Source: Hyphomicrobiales bacterium
GTDB lineage: Bacteria > Pseudomonadota > Alphaproteobacteria > Rhodospirillales > JACKKN01
NCBI GenBank assembly: GCA_024236415.1
Contig: JACKKN010000006.1
Location: forward strand, 62,001-126,000
Direction: 5' to 3'
Length of the DNA: 64,000 nucleotides
The position numbers and the translations under genes were made by a program. Below, in pieces: positions 62,000 to 64,000 of this stretch. The notes under the pieces were generated by a model, which saw only the letters and a program-made list of their open reading frames with translations, made no database searches and was not told the origin of the DNA. Each line of letters begins with the position of its first letter. The first letter of the stretch is position 1.

Positions 62000-62119
62000 C
62001 TCGATCTCCCGTGAATGGCTGTTGTTGAGTTGGATTTTCTTATTGGGCGGGAACCTAGCGGTGCCGCGCGCCCCTGGCAAAGACCGTTTCGTGCTGCACC
62101 GCAGCAGGCGGCGGGCCGG

Positions 62120-63007
62120 TCAGGCGCGGCCCTTCCGGCGCCGCTCGCGGGCGATCACGTACAGCCCGCCGCCGGTGACCAGGACCGCGCCCAGCACGGT
62201 CCAGCCGTCGGGCAGGGCGCCGAACACCAGCCAGCCGAACAGGGTCGCCCACAGCAGCAGCGTGTAGTTGAAGGGCTGCAGCAGCGACGCCGGGGCGCAT
62301 TCCAGGGACTTGATGATCAGCAGGTGGGCGGCGATGCCGGTCACCGAGATGAACCCCATCAGGGCCCAGTCCGCCGGCGCCGGCGGCACCCAGGCCGCGA
62401 CCCCGAACGGCGCCACGGCGGCGCAGCCGATCACCGCCATCTGCACCATGGCGGTCTCGAAGGTGTCCCGGCGGCTGGCCAGGCGGGTCAGCAGGTTGTA
62501 AAGCGCGTACAGCAGCGCGCACAGCAGCGCCAGCAGGGCCGCCGGGCCGAACAGCCCCTCCATCCCCGGGCGCAGGATCACCAGGGTGCCCAGGAACCCG
62601 ACCCCGACCCCGGTCCAGCGCCGCGCCCCCACCTTCTCGCCCAGCAGGGGCACCGCCAGGGCCGTGGCCAGCAGGGGAAAGGTGGCCAGGATGGAATGGA
62701 TCTCGGCCAGGCCCAGGTGGCGGATGGCGGTGGCGAAGATGCCGATCTCGGCCACCAGCAGCAGCGATCGCGCCGCCTGCAGCCACGGCCGCCGCGGCCG
62801 CAGGGCCGCCGCCAGGCGCCCGCGGCGCCAGGCATAGGCAAGCGCGAACAGAGCGAACACGGCGTAGCGCACGGTGACGAACTGGGCCACGTGGTAGTCC
62901 TGGGCCAGGATCTTGGTGGCCGTGTCCTGGGCCGCCAGGATGACCAGCGAGGCGAGGCAGAAGGCGATCCCCCGGCGGGGCGCGTCCCGGGGGGCGTCGG
63001 CGGTCAA
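62120..63007 (-). CDS. EamA/DMT-family transporter
   Basis: 295 residues with ten predicted helices in two EamA halves. First half: FCLASLVILAAQDTATKILA; second half: AHLLIIKSLECAPASLLQPFNY, the latter typical of drug/metabolite exporters (RhaT/YdcZ-like). Substrate unknown. It follows xerC on the same strand with one base between the genes, so it may share its transcript. Confidence 0.88.
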   Translation of the reverse strand: MTADAPRDAPRRGIAFCLASLVILAAQDTATKILAQDYHVAQFVTVRYAVFALFALAYAWRRGRLAAALRPRRPWLQAARSLLLVAEIGIFATAIRHLGLAEIHSILATFPLLATALAVPLLGEKVGARRWTGVGVGFLGTLVILRPGMEGLFGPAALLALLCALLYALYNLLTRLASRRDTFETAMVQMAVIGCAAVAPFGVAAWVPPAPADWALMGFISVTGIAAHLLIIKSLECAPASLLQPFNYTLLLWATLFGWLVFGALPDGWTVLGAVLVTGGGLYVIARERRRKGRA

Positions 63008-63008
63008 G

Positions 63009-63962
63009 TCACCCCTGGGCGCGCGGGTGGGCGCGGCGGTAGACGGCGGTCAGGCGCGCCACGTCGACGTCGGTGTAGCGCTGGGTGGTGGACAGCGAGG
63101 CGTGGCCCAGCAGCTCCTGGATGGTGCGCAGGTCGCCGCCGCCGGCCAGCAGGTGGGTGGCGAAGCTGTGGCGCAGGGCGTGGGGGGTGGCGGTCTCGGG
63201 CAGGCCCAGCAGGGCGCGCAGGCGGCGCACCTGGCGCTGCGCCACGGCCGGGTTCAGGGGCCCGCCGCGGCTGCCGCGGAACAGGGGTTCGTCGGCGGCC
63301 AAATGGTGCGGGCAGGCGGCCACGTAGGCGTCCACGGCCCGGCGCACCACCGGCAGGATGGGGACCAGCCGCTGCTTGTTGCCCTTGCCGGTGACCACCA
63401 TGGAATCGCCCCGCGGCGCCTGGTCCCGGCGCAGGGCCAGCGCCTCGCCCAGGCGCAGCCCGGCGCCGTACAGCAGGGTCAGCAGCGCCGTGTCGCGCAG
63501 GCCGACCCAGGCCTCGTCGCTGATGTCCGGCGCCGAGTCCACCAGGTCCAGCGCCTCCTCGGGCGCCAGGGCCTTGGGCACCGGGCGCGGCGCCCGGGGC
63601 GTGCGCAGGGTGCCCATGGCCGGGTTGGCGGCCAGGCCGCGCCGTTCGAGGAAGCGGAAGAAGCCGCGCAGGGTGCTCAGCGCCCGGGCCACCGAGGTGC
63701 GGCCCAGGCCGTCGCGCTGGCGCGCCGCCAGGTAGGCGCGGAAATCGGCCGGGCGCAGGGCGGCCAGGTCGTCGAGGCCGGGCGGCGCCCCCAGGTGCCC
63801 GGCGGCGAAGGCCAGGAAGGCGCCCAGGTCGCGGCCATAGCCCGCCACCGTATGCGGCGACAGGCGCCGCTCGTGGGCCAGCCAGTCCCGCCACCGGGCC
63901 ACCGCCGCCACCGTGTCGGCGGCGCAGGGAAGCCCGGCCGCTATTCCGGGGTCGCCAGCCAT
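63009..63962 (-). CDS. xerC: Tyrosine recombinase XerC
   Basis: 317 residues with the N-terminal core-binding domain (LSPHTVAGYGRDLGAFLAF) and the catalytic domain: Arg in LYGAGLRLGEALALR, Lys in VVTGKGNKQRLVPI, His and Arg in HALRHSFATHLLAGGG, His in LLGHASLSTTQRY with the nucleophilic Tyr in the last motif. It resolves chromosome dimers at dif with XerD. The start at 63962 overlaps the end of the upstream DUF484 gene by 22 bases. Host-encoded, not a phage integrase. Confidence 0.93.
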   Translation of the reverse strand: MAGDPGIAAGLPCAADTVAAVARWRDWLAHERRLSPHTVAGYGRDLGAFLAFAAGHLGAPPGLDDLAALRPADFRAYLAARQRDGLGRTSVARALSTLRGFFRFLERRGLAANPAMGTLRTPRAPRPVPKALAPEEALDLVDSAPDISDEAWVGLRDTALLTLLYGAGLRLGEALALRRDQAPRGDSMVVTGKGNKQRLVPILPVVRRAVDAYVAACPHHLAADEPLFRGSRGGPLNPAVAQRQVRRLRALLGLPETATPHALRHSFATHLLAGGGDLRTIQELLGHASLSTTQRYTDVDVARLTAVYRRAHPRAQG

Positions 63963-64000
63963 CGCTCGACGCAGCGCTCCACCACCCGGGCCAGGAAGGC
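63941..64000 (-). CDS. C-terminal end of a DUF484-family protein, truncated by the window edge
   Basis: The last 19 codons of a gene entering from the right edge read AFLARVVERCVERWLATPE, similar to the end of DUF484 proteins (LARVLER-type helix), which are commonly paired with xerC in proteobacteria. Identification rests on this short stretch and the xerC neighbour. Confidence 0.55.
   Translation of the reverse strand, partial: AFLARVVERCVERWLATPE

Noticed and set aside
63009..63962. Tyrosine recombinase as a phage or island integrase
   Set aside because: It has XerC length and motifs and overlaps a DUF484 gene, the usual chromosomal context; no att site or phage genes nearby.

Overview
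The window is about 70% GC, densely coded chromosomal DNA from an alphaproteobacterium, most likely a Rhodospirillales-like lineage. The evidence is gene order: maeB-mutS-glnD-murJ-trpS-nfuA, tsaB-rimI, zapE-mdh-sucCD-sucAB-lpd, sdhCDAB, and xerC next to a DUF484 gene. A CoA-ester lyase beside a mesaconyl-CoA hydratase-like protein, as in the ethylmalonyl-CoA pathway, fits too. Nothing points to a plasmid or prophage, no genus can be named, and no tRNA, rRNA or CRISPR array was found.

Layout. 1-6.2 kb: the 3' part of a methyltransferase gene, a GT9 glycosyltransferase, an AmpG-like permease, ppa, a macro-domain protein, a secreted protein and an FkbM methyltransferase. 6.2-20.3 kb: maeB, mutS, a VapBC-type pair, an isochorismatase-family hydrolase, glnD, murJ, trpS and nfuA. 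20.3-25.7 kb: cell-wall and accessory genes (Bax-like glucosaminidase, polysaccharide deacetylase, SDR, D-Ala-D-Ala dipeptidase) and tsaB-rimI. 25.7-35.6 kb: a diguanylate cyclase, a PolB-like exonuclease, asd behind a possible Thr/Lys leader peptide, a response regulator, the CoA lyase/hydratase pair, a thioredoxin-2 gene broken by a MITE, and a TetR-controlled AHSA1-VOC fusion. 35.6-36.7 kb is non-coding and ends in an AT-rich patch with three DnaA-box matches. 36.7-40.1 kb is sdhCDAB with a clear terminator. 40.1-44.7 kb holds small membrane proteins, a sterol-desaturase-family enzyme and a coupled lipoprotein/M48 peptidase cluster. 44.9-57.1 kb: a SAF-domain dehydrogenase, zapE and the mdh-sucC-sucD-sucA-odhB-lpd cluster, in which odhB carries an apparent +1 frameshift. 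57-64 kb: a TPR protein with a degenerate LicD-like domain, a LysR regulator, two transporters, a periplasmic protein, xerC and the end of a DUF484 gene.

Central carbon metabolism dominates: SdhCDAB, Mdh, SucCD and the 2-oxoglutarate dehydrogenase complex form most of a TCA cycle, MaeB links malate to pyruvate, and the lyase/hydratase pair suggests acetyl-CoA assimilation through C4/C5 CoA esters. The most unusual signals lie between genes: a 262-bp TA-flanked MITE inside trxC, paired 21-bp palindromes with an identical 34-bp spacing at two loci (one ending a truncated gene), other inverted and tandem repeats, and a leader-peptide-plus-alternative-hairpin arrangement ahead of asd.
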